Assembly: GCF_014203395.1 (NCBI RefSeq)
Contig: NZ_JACHIW010000002.1
Location: 1,178,001-1,242,000 of the forward strand
DNA from: Saccharopolyspora phatthalungensis
Lineage (GTDB): Bacteria; Actinomycetota; Actinomycetes; Mycobacteriales; Pseudonocardiaceae
DNA: 64,000 bases
Reading direction: 5' to 3'
A program made the translations under genes and the position numbers. Under the pieces are notes generated by a model. It saw only the letters and a list, made by a program, of their open reading frames with translations. It did not search any database and was not told the origin of the DNA. Numbering within the stretch: the first letter of the stretch is position 1; the number at the start of each line of letters is the position of its first letter. Shown piece after piece: positions 39,962 through 48,661 of the stretch.

Positions 39962-41607
39962 GAGGACACCCCCGATGCGGGACCGGCCGGAATGGCGGCC
40001 AGGACGCGCGCCGCTTCTTCGCGCAGGAGCGGGCGCGGGATCTTTCCGCTGGCAACGCGCGGCATTTCCGCGTCGCTGCGGTAGATGAAGTGCCGGGGGA
40101 CCTTGTAGGACGCCGCGCGTGCACGCATCCGTTCGCGGATCAGCTCGGGCGGGGTGGCTTCGGGGTCGGCCTCGATGAAGGCCACCACGACCTCACCGTC
40201 CCTGGTGTCGGGGACGGAGCACACGTGGGCCTGCTGGATTCCGGGGATCTCGTCGAGCAGTGCCTCGATCTCCTGCGGGGCGACGTTGACGCCACCGGGC
40301 TTGAGCATCTCGGTCGCCCGCGCGTGATAGACGAGCCGGCCCTCCGCGTCCAACGAGCCGAGGTCTCCCGTCCGGAAAAAGCCGTCGCCGGTGAAGGACG
40401 CCTTGGTGCGGTCGGAATCCTTGAAATATCCAGTCGTCACGCGGCCGCGGACCTGGATCGCCCCAATCTCCCCTTGGGGAAGCGGGGTCTCGCTGTCCGG
40501 GTCGACGATGCGGATCTCGTTGCCGGGAAGCGGAAAACCTTGTGTCGACAGTACGGTCTCGCGGGTGTCGGTGTGCTGCGTCAGCGCCACCAGGCCGTAC
40601 ATTTCGGTCATGCCGTAGACGCTCACGCCGTGGGTCACGCCGAGCCGGTCGATGGCGAGCTGGCGGTCTTCGACGGAGAATCCGATCATGCCCTTGCGGA
40701 GGTGGATACGAGAGCGGTCGAACCCCGGTGTCGCAAGCAGTTTCCGCGTCAGGTTCCCGAATCCGTAGTACACCGTGCACCGCTCCCGGGCCAGAATCTC
40801 CAACGCCTCCGGGGCGTCGAAGACCTCCTGCAGCACGACCCTCGCGCGATGGGTCCAGGCCGCCATGAGCGCTTGCTCGGCGGCGAGACCGTAGAACAAG
40901 GGGGTGGCGAGCCAACTGCGGTCGGCGGGTTCGATGCCCTGCCGCTCGCCGATCTGGTAGCCGTTCTCGATCAACGGCCCCTGATGGATCTGCACCGCCT
41001 TGGGTTTCGAGGTGCTGCCGGAGGTGTACAAGAGGAACATCAGGTCATCCGGGGCGTTCTGCTTTTCACGTGCATGCAGCTCGGCGTCGCCGACCTCGTC
41101 GGCGCGACGAAGAAACTCCCCGAGTGGCGTCGCACGCGGCAGCGCGGAACCGAGCGCGACCACCTGCCGCAGGGACGGGAACCTGCCGAACCGGTCCGGC
41201 GCGGGTGCCGAGGTCAACTCGGGGATGATCGTCGCGAGAGCCGCGTTGAAGTCTTGGTTGCGCAGACGGTCCACCGCGAGGAGTACGACGGCGTCGGAGT
41301 GATCGAGCGTGTACCGCAGCTCTTCGGGCTTGTGCCAGGTGTTGAGCGGCGCGAGGTGCGCGCCGACCCGGGCCGCCGCGAAGGACAGCCGCAGGAAGTC
41401 GGGATGGTTGCCGCACAGGATGGACACCGCGTCACCCCGCTGCACACCTGCCGCCAGGAGCGCACGGGCCCAGCGGTCGACCTCACCATCGAATTCCGCC
41501 ACGGTGGTGTGCACGCCCTCGAAGGTCAACGCGACATCCTCGGGCGCGTACCGAGCCCACGCGCGGATCAACTCACTACAGGTCGTGGCGCTGGGTCTGG
41601 GAGACAT
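39958..41607 (-). CDS. AMP-dependent acyl-CoA ligase
   Basis: A 549-aa adenylating enzyme: P-loop FLLYTSGSTSKPKAVQIH, VYGMTEMYGLVA, RTGDLGSLDAEGRLVY, and the catalytic lysine region MPRVASGKIPR near the C-terminus. It activates a carboxylic acid as its CoA thioester. First gene of the leftward operon; GAGGAGGAATGTC precedes the ATG at 41607. It is divergent from the CoA-transferase-family gene, with a perfect dyad in between. Confidence 0.92.
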   Translation of the reverse strand: MSPRPSATTCSELIRAWARYAPEDVALTFEGVHTTVAEFDGEVDRWARALLAAGVQRGDAVSILCGNHPDFLRLSFAAARVGAHLAPLNTWHKPEELRYTLDHSDAVVLLAVDRLRNQDFNAALATIIPELTSAPAPDRFGRFPSLRQVVALGSALPRATPLGEFLRRADEVGDAELHAREKQNAPDDLMFLLYTSGSTSKPKAVQIHQGPLIENGYQIGERQGIEPADRSWLATPLFYGLAAEQALMAAWTHRARVVLQEVFDAPEALEILARERCTVYYGFGNLTRKLLATPGFDRSRIHLRKGMIGFSVEDRQLAIDRLGVTHGVSVYGMTEMYGLVALTQHTDTRETVLSTQGFPLPGNEIRIVDPDSETPLPQGEIGAIQVRGRVTTGYFKDSDRTKASFTGDGFFRTGDLGSLDAEGRLVYHARATEMLKPGGVNVAPQEIEALLDEIPGIQQAHVCSVPDTRDGEVVVAFIEADPEATPPELIRERMRARAASYKVPRHFIYRSDAEMPRVASGKIPRPLLREEAARVLAAIPAGPASGVSS

Positions 41608-41840
41608 GACATTCCTCCTCGTCCTCGACGTCGGGGACGACTACATGCAAGCGACGGCACCCAGGGAAGGGTGCGGGCAGTCCTGATACGAGGCTTGCCA
41701 CGCGCCCGGGAACCGCCACGCCGCAACGGGATAAGGCGATGCTCCGGCGGCCCGCTGGTTCCTTCCCTTTGTTGTACCCATCGCATGCCGGCCTGGTGCC
41801 GACCAGGTTCAGGTGCGACGCCGGTAAGCTTGCCGCTTTT

Positions 41841-41855
41841 TTGATACATTATCAA
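41841..41855. promoter_or_regulatory. Perfect TTGATA-CAT-TATCAA dyad in a divergent promoter
   Basis: TTGATACATTATCAA has perfect 6-bp arms and lies 24 bases before the start at 41879, in the 271-bp gap (41608-41878) that serves both the acyl-CoA ligase operon and the CoA-transferase-family gene. The size and A/T content suit a GntR/FCD or TetR dimer. The rest of the gap shows nothing else I can support. Confidence 0.6.
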
Positions 41856-41878
41856 GTCTTGCGGCAATGGGAGGATCG

Positions 41879-42967
41879 ATGGGCACACTGGATCAGCTGC
41901 GGGTCGTCGAGATGGCGGGACTCGGACCGGTGCCGTTCGCGGCGATGATGCTGGCCGACATGGGCGCGGAGGTGATCCGGATCGATGCCCCGCCACGCAA
42001 CTCCGAGGACCCTCATGATCACGTTGGCCCGATCTGGCGCGGGCGTCCGGCGGTGGAGCTGAACCTCAAGGACGAGACCGATCGGCACACCGCACGTGCC
42101 CTGATCACACACGCCGACGTCCTGCTCGAAGGGTTTCGCCCGGGGGTCATGGAACGTCTGGGGCTGGGGCCGGAGATCTGCACCTCGGACAACCCTGCCC
42201 TGGTCTACGGGCGCATGACCGGCTGGGGGCAGCACGGCGCCCGGGCGCACGAGGCGGGACATGACATCAATTACCTCGCCGCCAATGGTGTGCTGCGCGC
42301 CATCGGACGCAGTGGTGAACGGCCCACGCCACCCCTGAACCTCGTGGGCGACTTCGGCGGCGGCGGTATGTTGCTGCTCGCGGGAGTGCTCGCGGCCCTC
42401 GTCGAACGGGGCAAGTCGGGCCGGGGACAGGTGGTCGACGCGGCGATGGTGGACGGCGCCGCGCTGCTGATGAGTTCGGTGCTCGGCTGGAAGGCCAACG
42501 GCTCCTGGCGGGAGCCACCCGGCACGAACGCAATCGACACCGGCTCCCCGTTTTACGAGGTATACGAGACCTGCGACGGGGGGCACCTGGCCGTCGGCGC
42601 TGTCGAACCGCGCTTCTACCGCGAGTTCATCGCCGTGCTCGGACTCGCCGATGTCCCCGATCAGTACGACCGGGATACCTGGCCGGCCATGAAGAAGCGC
42701 GTCGCCGATGCGATCGGCGAACGGTCCCTGGCCGAGTGGACCGAGGCGTTCCGGGAGCGGGATGCCTGCGTCACTCCCGTCGCGAGCGTGGAGTCGGCGC
42801 TGGCCGACCCGCTGTTCTCGGACCGGCCGACCTACGTCCGCGTCGGCGAGGAGGTCCACGCCGCACCGGCTCCTCGCTTCAGCCGTACGCCCAGCACCCT
42901 TCCGGGTACCAACGCCCGCGCGGCAAGCGCCGATCCCGATGCCGTGCTGTCCCGGTGGCGCGGCTGA
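41879..42967 (+). CDS. CaiB/BaiF-fold protein, alpha-methylacyl-CoA racemase-like
   Basis: A 362-aa type III CoA-transferase-fold protein. AHEAGHDINYLAANGVL and NLVGDFGGGGMLL carry the His and Asp pair of alpha-methylacyl-CoA racemases, so racemisation of a 2-methylacyl-CoA is more likely than CoA transfer. The ATG at 41879, behind GGGAGG, is preferred to the ATG four codons earlier that overlaps the ribosome site. Confidence 0.88.
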   Translation: MGTLDQLRVVEMAGLGPVPFAAMMLADMGAEVIRIDAPPRNSEDPHDHVGPIWRGRPAVELNLKDETDRHTARALITHADVLLEGFRPGVMERLGLGPEICTSDNPALVYGRMTGWGQHGARAHEAGHDINYLAANGVLRAIGRSGERPTPPLNLVGDFGGGGMLLLAGVLAALVERGKSGRGQVVDAAMVDGAALLMSSVLGWKANGSWREPPGTNAIDTGSPFYEVYETCDGGHLAVGAVEPRFYREFIAVLGLADVPDQYDRDTWPAMKKRVADAIGERSLAEWTEAFRERDACVTPVASVESALADPLFSDRPTYVRVGEEVHAAPAPRFSRTPSTLPGTNARAASADPDAVLSRWRG

Positions 42968-43069
42968 CGGCCGCGGGGACACGGACACCCGGGAACCACC
43001 GCCGGATGATGGGCGCGACTTTGGATCACATATCAGAAACTCGGCCCTGCCGGTCTGTGGGGACACCGA

Positions 43070-43176
43070 TCACCGGCCCGGGCTTCAAGACCGAGATCCG
43101 GCGGGTGGTCGGCGGTCTGACGAGCGACGAGATTGCCAAGGCGTTTCTCGTCAGCGAAACGGTTTGCGAACCTTGA
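43070..43176 (+). pseudogene. Fragment of an ECF sigma factor (SigJ/DUF6596-like)
   Basis: IRRVVGGLTSDEIAKAFLVS followed by ETVCEP and a stop. This is the region 4 helix pair LxLxLVGGLTxxEIAxAFLV of DUF6596-type ECF sigma factors, cut on both sides. It sits in the 288-bp gap between the racemase-like gene and the TetR gene. Confidence 0.55.
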
Positions 43177-43255
43177 TCATACGGGCCGGATGCCGTCCCA
43201 GTCGCTGGGCGCGGGCGGTGCCATCGCCGTGAACCGCCCATATCCTCTGGAGGTG

Positions 43256-43978
43256 ATGTCTACCCCTCCTCGCTCCCGCGCTGCTGTGGGGCTGCCGCCG
43301 GTCACTCCCGACGAGGTGGTCGATGCCGCCGTGCGCCTGACCTTTCGCCACGGTCTGGACGGCTGGTCGATCCGTGCGCTCGCCGCGGAGGTGGGAGTCG
43401 CGCAGGCAGTTGTCTACCACCATGTCGGTGATCGCAGCCAGATCGTGCAGGCCGTCGCGCGGAAGGTGCTCGCGCAGATCCCCTTACCCTCCGCGGACCT
43501 TTCCTGGCGAGACTGGTTCAGCACGTTGTTCACCGACATTCGGAAGGTCGCGCTGCAGTACCACGGTGTCGCCCGCGAGATCCTGGTGTTCGGTCCGGTG
43601 GTGGACTCGCACGGCATCATCGATGCGGGGATCGAGACCCTGCGGCGCGCCGGATTCGGCACCGAAGCCCCGATGATCTTCAACTACCTCTCGAACACCG
43701 CTTTCAGCCTCATCGCGGCGGAGGACGAGCGCAACAGCGCGCCGGACAAGCGGCTCGAACGCGCTCGTCGGCTGGTCGACATCGCCCAGGAGTCGGACCG
43801 GCCGGGGTTGGCCACGATGGCAGAATGGCTGCGTGATCGCTCGAAGAACATGGACTACCTGAGAGCACACGACGCCCACTTCTATCGCTACTGCATGCGG
43901 CGCGCGCTGGACGGCGCACAGGCCCGGTTGCCGGCATTGCGCAAGCGCGCCGCTCGCCGCCGCGCGACTAAAGGGTGA
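43256..43978 (+). CDS. TetR-family regulator
   Basis: About 240 aa: HTH at about 20-65 (TPDEVVDAAVRLTFRHGLDG, RALAAEVGVAQAVVYHHVGD), then a helical effector domain with a basic tail. GGAGG lies very close (2 bases) to the ATG at 43256. It may regulate the neighbouring acyl-CoA genes; it could also mark the border with the biosynthetic cluster that begins just after. Confidence 0.82.
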   Translation: MSTPPRSRAAVGLPPVTPDEVVDAAVRLTFRHGLDGWSIRALAAEVGVAQAVVYHHVGDRSQIVQAVARKVLAQIPLPSADLSWRDWFSTLFTDIRKVALQYHGVAREILVFGPVVDSHGIIDAGIETLRRAGFGTEAPMIFNYLSNTAFSLIAAEDERNSAPDKRLERARRLVDIAQESDRPGLATMAEWLRDRSKNMDYLRAHDAHFYRYCMRRALDGAQARLPALRKRAARRRATKG

Positions 43979-44077
43979 GCACTGTTCAACGCTCCTCTCG
44001 CGCCCGATCAAGCTTGATGAAGCACGTTGAGGTAGCCGAACGTGGCCTAATGCACCTTGTGGGCGACATACCCACTA

Positions 44078-44093
44078 ATTAGGCTCACCTAAT
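44078..44093. promoter_or_regulatory. Iron-box-like dyad ATTAGG-CTCA-CCTAAT before the LuxR gene
   Basis: A perfect 6-bp-arm dyad 15 bases before the start codon. The right half of the DtxR/IdeR iron box (TTAGGCTnACCTAA) is matched almost completely; the outer left arm is not. It could serve iron-dependent control of the aryl-acid cluster or be an unrelated operator. The 128-bp gap also holds the palindrome ATCAAGCTTGAT (44007-44018). Confidence 0.4.
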
Positions 44094-44107
44094 CGTGGAG
44101 AGCTGTT

Positions 44108-45409
44108 ATGGGGGGTGAGGTGACGCGCGCCATGCGACCGCGGTCGCGGGAGGGTTGGGAATCGGACGTCCGAGGCGGTCCAGCACTGCAGACGGCCGAC
44201 CCGACCCAGCAACGCCCGCGGTGGCCGCTCGCGGGGCGCGAGGCCGAGCTTGAGCAGATCCGGGCCGCGCTCACGTCGGGACGCGGCGTCGTACTCACCG
44301 GCGAACGGGGAACCGGGCGTAGCGCGCTACTGGCGGCCGCGCTCGACCGAGCCGGGGACCACACCGCGCTGTTGCCGTCCTGCACCCTCGGATACCTCAA
44401 GCGCCTGCCCGTTACTGCGGGCAACATGATCGGTATCGACGACGCCGATCAACTAGACCCGGATGTCGCCGCACATCTGCATCAGTTAGTGCGTGCCGAG
44501 CGCAACCGTGTCGTGGCGACCGTGTGCGAGGACGTGTGGGCACCGGAAGGGATCTGCAGACTATGGCTGGACGGGCTCGCCGAGCGGATCGAGGTGCGCC
44601 CCTTCAACCACAGCCAGATCGCAGAGGTGCTGCGGGCACGCCTCGGTGCGGAGGTCGACGACGCGGCTGTCAGCGGCATGGGGATGCTCACTGCGGGTAA
44701 CGCAATGCTGTTACGCGAGCTCACCGAGCACGCCGTCGTCGAGGGGAGTCTGCACTACACCGACGGAGTATGGCGCTGGTCCGGGCTGTCCTGCGCCGAC
44801 GGCAGGCTCACCGCCGTGGTCCGGATGCGGCTGGGACGGCTCACCGCCGACGAGACCGAACTGGTCGAGCTGGTCGCTCTCGCCGGAACCCTGTGCCTCG
44901 ACGCGGTGCCGGGCCTGGTGGACGCCGCCGAATCGCTCAACCGGCGCGGAGTACTCGCGGTCGACGAGGCGTCTGGCGGGGTGCACGTGCGATTGACCGT
45001 CCCGCTGTGCGCCGAGGTCGTGGCCGCCGCCATGCCGGAACTCACCGCTCGCAGGTTGCGGGCGCAGCTCGCGGCGGCTGGGCAATTGGACGCGGGCACC
45101 GTCACGACCGCCACGAGCCGTGCTCCGGCACGTCGGCCGCCGCGAGCCAACCCGCCCCTGCCGTGCGCAAGCGGTCCGCACAACCTGACAGCGCGCGAAC
45201 GCGAGGTCGCCGAGTACGCTGCGGCCGACCTGACCAGCCGCGAGATCGCCGAACTGCTGGTGGTCTCCGTGCGGACGGTGGAGAACCATCTGCAACGGGC
45301 GTACGGCAAGCTTGGCATCACCCGGCGTGCCGATCTCGCCGCGGCGTTGGCCGCCGCCGGGCGCGGCGGATCAGCGGGCCTGCCTCGATCGCGAAACACC
45401 GCGAGCTGA
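44108..45409 (+). CDS. LuxR-family regulator with N-terminal ATPase-like domain
   Basis: A 433-aa protein, short for the large ATP-binding LuxR group. The P-loop GERGTGRSA and Walker-B-like MIGIDDADQLD are present; the LuxR HTH is at about 358-420 (LTAREREVAEYAAADLTSRE, VSVRTVENHLQRAYGKLGI). Likely pathway-specific activator of the adjacent polyketide/aryl-acid genes. Its 3' end overlaps the convergent amidohydrolase gene by 92 bases. Confidence 0.88.
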   Translation: MGGEVTRAMRPRSREGWESDVRGGPALQTADPTQQRPRWPLAGREAELEQIRAALTSGRGVVLTGERGTGRSALLAAALDRAGDHTALLPSCTLGYLKRLPVTAGNMIGIDDADQLDPDVAAHLHQLVRAERNRVVATVCEDVWAPEGICRLWLDGLAERIEVRPFNHSQIAEVLRARLGAEVDDAAVSGMGMLTAGNAMLLRELTEHAVVEGSLHYTDGVWRWSGLSCADGRLTAVVRMRLGRLTADETELVELVALAGTLCLDAVPGLVDAAESLNRRGVLAVDEASGGVHVRLTVPLCAEVVAAAMPELTARRLRAQLAAAGQLDAGTVTTATSRAPARRPPRANPPLPCASGPHNLTAREREVAEYAAADLTSREIAELLVVSVRTVENHLQRAYGKLGITRRADLAAALAAAGRGGSAGLPRSRNTAS

Positions 45410-46823
45410 AAGACTCCAGCGCGTCGAGGTAGTCCGACCGCAGCGCATCCTCGTCGGCACCGACGGCGTGCCCGTCGGACACCACGACCCGGCCCGCAAC
45501 CAGCACGGTGTCGACGTCCCGCGATCCGCCCAGCAGCAACAGGCTTTCCAGCGGTCGTGACTGGAGCAGATAACGCCAGTCGTCGGTGCGCACCAAGACG
45601 AGATCCGCTTGCTTGCCCGGCTCGATCGACCCGATGCCGGCCCAGCGCAGGCCGCGCGCGGGAATGCGCGTGGCCATCGCGAGCGCGTCGGTCGGCCGCA
45701 CCTCGGCCGGGTCACCGGAGCGCTCGGCGAAGCCGTGCCAGGCGGCGCGCATCGCCTCGACCATGCCGGGAGCCGGCAGTGGCGATCCGTCCGTCGAAAT
45801 CGACACGGCCAGCCCGGCGCGACGCAGGTCGGCGACCGAGTTTGTCTCGGTCAACACCGTTTCGCCGGTGCAGCCGTATTTGGCCGGTGAGATGGTGATC
45901 GACGCGCCCGCGCCGAGCAACAACTCCTGCTCCTCGTCGTCGACGAACCCGCAGTGCACCGCCATGAGCCGGTCGGTAAGCAACCCGAGTTCGGCGAGTC
46001 GGCGGATTCCGGTCAGCCCGAAGTGCTCGCGCAACGCGCGCGCCTCGGCGCGCAGCGCCGCCACATGCGTGGTGAACGGCACGTCGTATCGTTCGACGAG
46101 CCCCGCCAGCGCCGCGCCCAGTTCGTCGGTCATGTTCGTGAGGTAGATCGCGGACGGACGGGCGTGCAGCAAACCCGTGGCATCGGTGGCCGCGAGCCGC
46201 AGCACATCTTCGGTGCGCGCCAACAGCATCTCGGTGTCCCTGGTCCGCACCGGGGCGCGGGAATCGGGCGTGCACACCGCGTCGCCGGTCCACAGGCTGA
46301 TCGCGCAGCGCATGCCGAGTGACCGCGCCGCGGCTGCCAACGCCTCCGGCCGGTTGACCGAGCCGGTGTCGCCTAAAGTCGTCACGCCGCAGCGCAGCTG
46401 CGTCCACATCGAATAGCGCGCGATGGCCTCTGCCTCGCCCGGGGTCAGCCGCTCGGCGAGCTCTGCCGAGGCGTCGAATGATGCCGACACGTCATACGGG
46501 TCGCCGCCTCCGCTGAGCGGCCCGCCGACGTCGTCTCGGTCAGACACCGGGCGCAAGGCGTTCTGGTTGGTGAGTCGCAACGCGAAAGTCTCGTGCCAGT
46601 GCGGATTCACGAAGCCGGGAAGCACCGCCATGCCGCTCGCGTCGACCACGGTCAGCTCCGCCAGCCGGTCCGGGGGCAGTGCCGCGACGGCGGCGCCGAC
46701 CTCATCGGCGGTGCCGACCGCGTCGATCCGGTCGTCGACAACGAGGACGCACCCGCGCGACAGCACGCGGGCCTGCGCATCGGCGGTGTATACGCACCCG
46801 TCCTGGACAAGCAGAACCGGCAC
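45318..46823 (-). CDS. Metal-dependent amidohydrolase (TRZ/ATZ type)
   Basis: A 501-aa amidohydrolase. Metal ligands are in place: GFVNPHWHETF (HxH), FTTHVAALRAEA, MAVHCGFVDDEE and SISTDGSPLPAPG with the catalytic Asp. Relatives deaminate or dechlorinate purine- and triazine-like rings or hydrolyse cyclic amides. The GTG at 46823 follows GGGAGG and the ArCP stop by one base, so it is co-translated with the aryl-activation genes; a tailoring role on the cluster product is inferred. The C-terminal Arg-rich tail lies in the antisense overlap with the LuxR gene. Confidence 0.87.
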   Translation of the reverse strand: MPVLLVQDGCVYTADAQARVLSRGCVLVVDDRIDAVGTADEVGAAVAALPPDRLAELTVVDASGMAVLPGFVNPHWHETFALRLTNQNALRPVSDRDDVGGPLSGGGDPYDVSASFDASAELAERLTPGEAEAIARYSMWTQLRCGVTTLGDTGSVNRPEALAAAARSLGMRCAISLWTGDAVCTPDSRAPVRTRDTEMLLARTEDVLRLAATDATGLLHARPSAIYLTNMTDELGAALAGLVERYDVPFTTHVAALRAEARALREHFGLTGIRRLAELGLLTDRLMAVHCGFVDDEEQELLLGAGASITISPAKYGCTGETVLTETNSVADLRRAGLAVSISTDGSPLPAPGMVEAMRAAWHGFAERSGDPAEVRPTDALAMATRIPARGLRWAGIGSIEPGKQADLVLVRTDDWRYLLQSRPLESLLLLGGSRDVDTVLVAGRVVVSDGHAVGADEDALRSDYLDALESFSSRCFAIEAGPLIRRARRRPTPRRDRHAG

Positions 46824-46824
46824 G

Positions 46825-47049
46825 CTACCTCCCGTTGAGATGATCGAGCCACTGGTTCAGCGTCGGCTGCCCGACCAGCGCGGCGAACGACACCTGCCGC
46901 CGCTCCCGGCGCCACCGGCTGGCCAATCGCATCGTCTCCAGTGAGCTCAGTCCGAGTTGCACCAGATTCGCGTCCCCGGCGATTTCGTCCGGTCGCATTC
47001 CCAATACCGCCGCGACGGTGTCGCGCAGCTCGGCCTCACTGATGCTCAT
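46825..47049 (-). CDS. Stand-alone aryl carrier protein
   Basis: A 74-aa carrier protein: MSISEAELRDTVAAVLGMRP and the phosphopantetheine site LGLSSLETMRL (Ser36). The sequence around it resembles the ArCP of EntB/DhbB-type aryl transfer more than a polyketide ACP. Ser35 replaces the usual Asp before the modified Ser. It overlaps the 3' end of the aryl-AMP ligase by 14 bases, so the two are made together. Confidence 0.86.
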   Translation of the reverse strand: MSISEAELRDTVAAVLGMRPDEIAGDANLVQLGLSSLETMRLASRWRRERRQVSFAALVGQPTLNQWLDHLNGR

Positions 47050-48661
47050 CGCGCTCCTCCCTGATAGCGGCCAGTTCCCTGATGGCGACCAGTGCCTTCT
47101 TGTCGACCTTCCCGATCGGTGTGAGCGGTAAGGCGTCCACCAGCTCCAGCCGATCGGGCAGCTTGTACTCGGCGACACCTCGCCGGAACATCGCCTCGCG
47201 CAACGCGTTAAGCGTGGGCGGGGTGCCGTGCGGCACGACATAGGCGCAGGTGCGTTCGCCGAGGAACTCGTCGGGCACGCCGATCACCGCTGCGGTGGCG
47301 ACCGCGGGGTGCTCGACGAGGTATGCCTCCACCTCGCCGGCGGAGATCTTGTCACCGCCCCGGATGATCATCTCCTTGATGCGGCCCTCGATGACGAGCT
47401 CACCGCGCTCGGTGAGCCGGGCGAGGTCGCCGGTGCGATAGAAGCCGTCAGCGGTGAACACCCGCGCGTTGTGTTCCGGCGCGCGGTAATAACCACGCAG
47501 TGTGTACGGGCCCCGGGTGAGCAGTTCGCCGGTGCTGCCCGGCGGCAGCACCGCACCACCCTCGTCCACTATGGACAGCTCGTCGCCGGGCGAGATCGGT
47601 AGCCCCAGCGTGTCCAGGACGTGTTCGGCCGAGCCGCGCGGCCGGGTGAAGGTGAGCAACCCCTCGGCCATGCCGAACACCTGCTGAAGCGTGCAGCCCA
47701 GCGCCGGGCCGATGCCGCGCACGAACTCCGGCTTCATCCGCGCGCCGCCGACCTGCACCAGTCGCAACGAGCCGAGGTCCGAGGCCGTCCACGCCGCCTC
47801 CTCCACCCAGATCTGGGTCAACGACGGCACCAGAGCCGTGACCGTGACTCCCTCGCGCTCGATGAGCGGAAAACACTGGTCCGGCGTGGGACTTTCGGCG
47901 ACCACGACGGTGCCACCGGCCTGCAACGTACCGAGCACACCGGGACAGCCCCAGGCGAAGTTGAACTCGATCGGCAGGGCGGTGAGGTAGACATCGTCCG
48001 CGGTCAGCTCGCAGACCTCGGCCGCCGTCCGACACTGGTAGGCGTAATCGTCGTGGGTGCGCGGAATCAACTTGGGCAGCGCGGTCGTCCCGCCGGACAG
48101 CAAGAAGAACGCGACATCGGCCGGGTCCGGCTCGGGCAGGTCAAGCGGATCGGCGGAAGGCAATGGGAGCACGTCGCCGGCGGGTTCGCCGACAACGAAC
48201 AGCGACCGCAGGTGCGGCAGTTCGGCCCGCAGCGCCTGGCCTAGCTCGCGGTGGTCGAAGCCCCGGTGCACCGCTGGTCCAATGTAGACGGATGCGCCGC
48301 TGAGCTCGCACAGGTGCCGTAGTTCCGTCTGCCGGTGCGCGGCCAGCGCGAAAACGGGCACGGCGCCGAGCCGGAACAGCGCGAAGCAGATGGCCACGAA
48401 GTCCGGCAGATTCGGCAATTGGACGACCACCCGCTCGCCGGGGCGGATCCCGTGGCCGGCGAATCCGGCGGCGAGCCGGTCGGCCCACTCGTCCAGCTCG
48501 GCATAGGTGGTCCGCCGCTGCCCGTACACCAGCGCGGTGCGCGGACCGAACTTCTCGGCAGCCGTCCGCAACAGGGCGCCGAGCGACTCCCCGCGCCAAT
48601 ACCCTTGCGCGCGGTACTCGGCCGCGACCCGCTCGGGCCACGGCGTGCATCCCTCCAGCAT
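47036..48661 (-). CDS. Aryl-acid AMP ligase (DhbE/MbtA family)
   Basis: A 541-aa stand-alone adenylation enzyme: EGCTPWPERVAAEYRAQGYW is the family start, FFLLSGGTTALPKLIPRTH the P-loop, FGMAEGLLTFTR, FYRTGDLARLTERGELVIEG, RGGDKISAGEVEAYL, and the catalytic Lys in LTPIGKVDKKAL. It would load an aryl acid onto the ArCP. The substrate pocket segment reads EFNFAWGCPG where DHB and salicylate enzymes have an HN-type motif, so the acid may be unusual. The ATG at 48661 overlaps the KSIII stop by one base. Confidence 0.9.
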   Translation of the reverse strand: MLEGCTPWPERVAAEYRAQGYWRGESLGALLRTAAEKFGPRTALVYGQRRTTYAELDEWADRLAAGFAGHGIRPGERVVVQLPNLPDFVAICFALFRLGAVPVFALAAHRQTELRHLCELSGASVYIGPAVHRGFDHRELGQALRAELPHLRSLFVVGEPAGDVLPLPSADPLDLPEPDPADVAFFLLSGGTTALPKLIPRTHDDYAYQCRTAAEVCELTADDVYLTALPIEFNFAWGCPGVLGTLQAGGTVVVAESPTPDQCFPLIEREGVTVTALVPSLTQIWVEEAAWTASDLGSLRLVQVGGARMKPEFVRGIGPALGCTLQQVFGMAEGLLTFTRPRGSAEHVLDTLGLPISPGDELSIVDEGGAVLPPGSTGELLTRGPYTLRGYYRAPEHNARVFTADGFYRTGDLARLTERGELVIEGRIKEMIIRGGDKISAGEVEAYLVEHPAVATAAVIGVPDEFLGERTCAYVVPHGTPPTLNALREAMFRRGVAEYKLPDRLELVDALPLTPIGKVDKKALVAIRELAAIREERDEHQ

